Assembly: GCA_019241915.1 (NCBI GenBank)
Contig: JAFAWI010000716.1
Span: 1 to 5,924 of the forward strand
Length of the DNA: 5,924 nucleotides
Reading direction: 5' to 3'
Source of the DNA: Alphaproteobacteria bacterium
GTDB taxonomy: Bacteria > Pseudomonadota > Alphaproteobacteria > ATCC43930 > CGMCC-115725
Made by a program: the position numbers and the translations under genes. Below the pieces are notes generated by a model. That model saw nothing but the letters and a program-made list of their open reading frames with translations. It was not told the DNA's origin and ran no database searches. This document shows, in pieces, positions 5,818-5,924 of the stretch. Numbering within the stretch: position 1 is the first letter of the stretch; every line of letters starts with the position of its first letter.

Positions 5818-5894
5818 TGGCGTCCCCGACAGGACTCGAACCTGTGACCCTCAGTTTAGGAAACTGATGCTCTATCCGGCTGAGCTACGGGGAC
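5818..5894 (-). tRNA. tRNA-Arg, anticodon CCT, with encoded CCA
   Basis: A complete 77-base cloverleaf on the minus strand. The acceptor stem GTCCCCG pairs with CGGGGAC, followed by discriminator G and an encoded CCA (5818-5820). The D-stem is GCTC/GAGC with GG in the loop. The anticodon stem TCAGT/ACTGA closes the loop TTCCTAA, giving anticodon CCT (5858-5860), which reads the arginine codon AGG. The variable loop is GGGTC and the T-stem ACAGG/CCTGT closes the canonical loop TTCGAGT. All stems are fully paired, so the gene is very likely functional. Upstream, GATAAG at 5913-5918 could be a -10 box (four of six matches); any -35 box would be outside the window. No gene follows it before gltD on the same strand. 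Confidence 0.97.
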
Positions 5895-5924
5895 GCTGGC
5901 CGGTGACCCTTTCTTATCATTGGC

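Noticed and set aside
5583..5867. Plus-strand open frames ending in SPTGLEPVTLSLGN and RPRQDSNL
   Set aside because: These endings come from reading the complement of a tRNA gene and are a familiar source of false hypothetical proteins.

Overview
The window reads as chromosomal DNA from a GC-rich Gram-negative bacterium, most likely an alphaproteobacterium. This rests on strong G/C preference at third codon positions, an alphaproteobacterial-looking tRNA-Arg(CCT) with an encoded CCA end, a 482-residue GltD, and soil-type catabolic genes. Genus cannot be fixed from the sequence alone. No sequence here is clearly phage, insertion sequence or CRISPR.

Layout: (1) Positions 1-1095, minus strand: the N-terminal part of an alpha/beta hydrolase, cut by the window edge, preceded by a complete short-chain dehydrogenase/reductase (SDR). 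(2) Positions 1096-1166: a 71-base divergent intergenic region holding the ribosome binding sites of both flanking genes. (3) Positions 1167-3327, plus strand: a tight three-gene operon of a luciferase-like (LLM) flavin/F420 oxidoreductase, a small membrane protein of the isoprenylcysteine carboxyl methyltransferase (ICMT) family, and a 2-keto-4-pentenoate hydratase/oxalocrotonate decarboxylase-type enzyme. Gaps are 5 bases or a one-base overlap, so translational coupling is likely. (4) Positions 3324-4057, plus strand: a type II toxin-antitoxin pair (Phd/YefM-fold antitoxin and PIN-domain VapC toxin) with its own near-consensus promoter, whose -35 box contains the hydratase stop codon. (5) Positions 4063-5511, minus strand: gltD, the small subunit of NADPH glutamate synthase, facing the toxin with only 5 bases between stop codons. 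(6) Positions 5512-5817: a 306-base stretch with a possible gltD promoter but no credible gene. (7) Positions 5818-5894, minus strand: tRNA-Arg(CCT).

The genes in (1) to (3) look like parts of an uncharacterised small-molecule catabolic or modification locus: hydrolase, alcohol/ketone dehydrogenase, LLM oxidoreductase and a meta-cleavage-type hydratase. The substrate cannot be deduced. The toxin-antitoxin pair appears to be a later insertion between this locus and gltD, as its 5' part is clearly poorer in G+C. gltD stands without gltB in this window. I found no clearly new biological system. The most useful observations are the compact promoter and junctions of the toxin-antitoxin cassette, the unassigned LLM-ICMT-hydratase operon, and the lone gltD.
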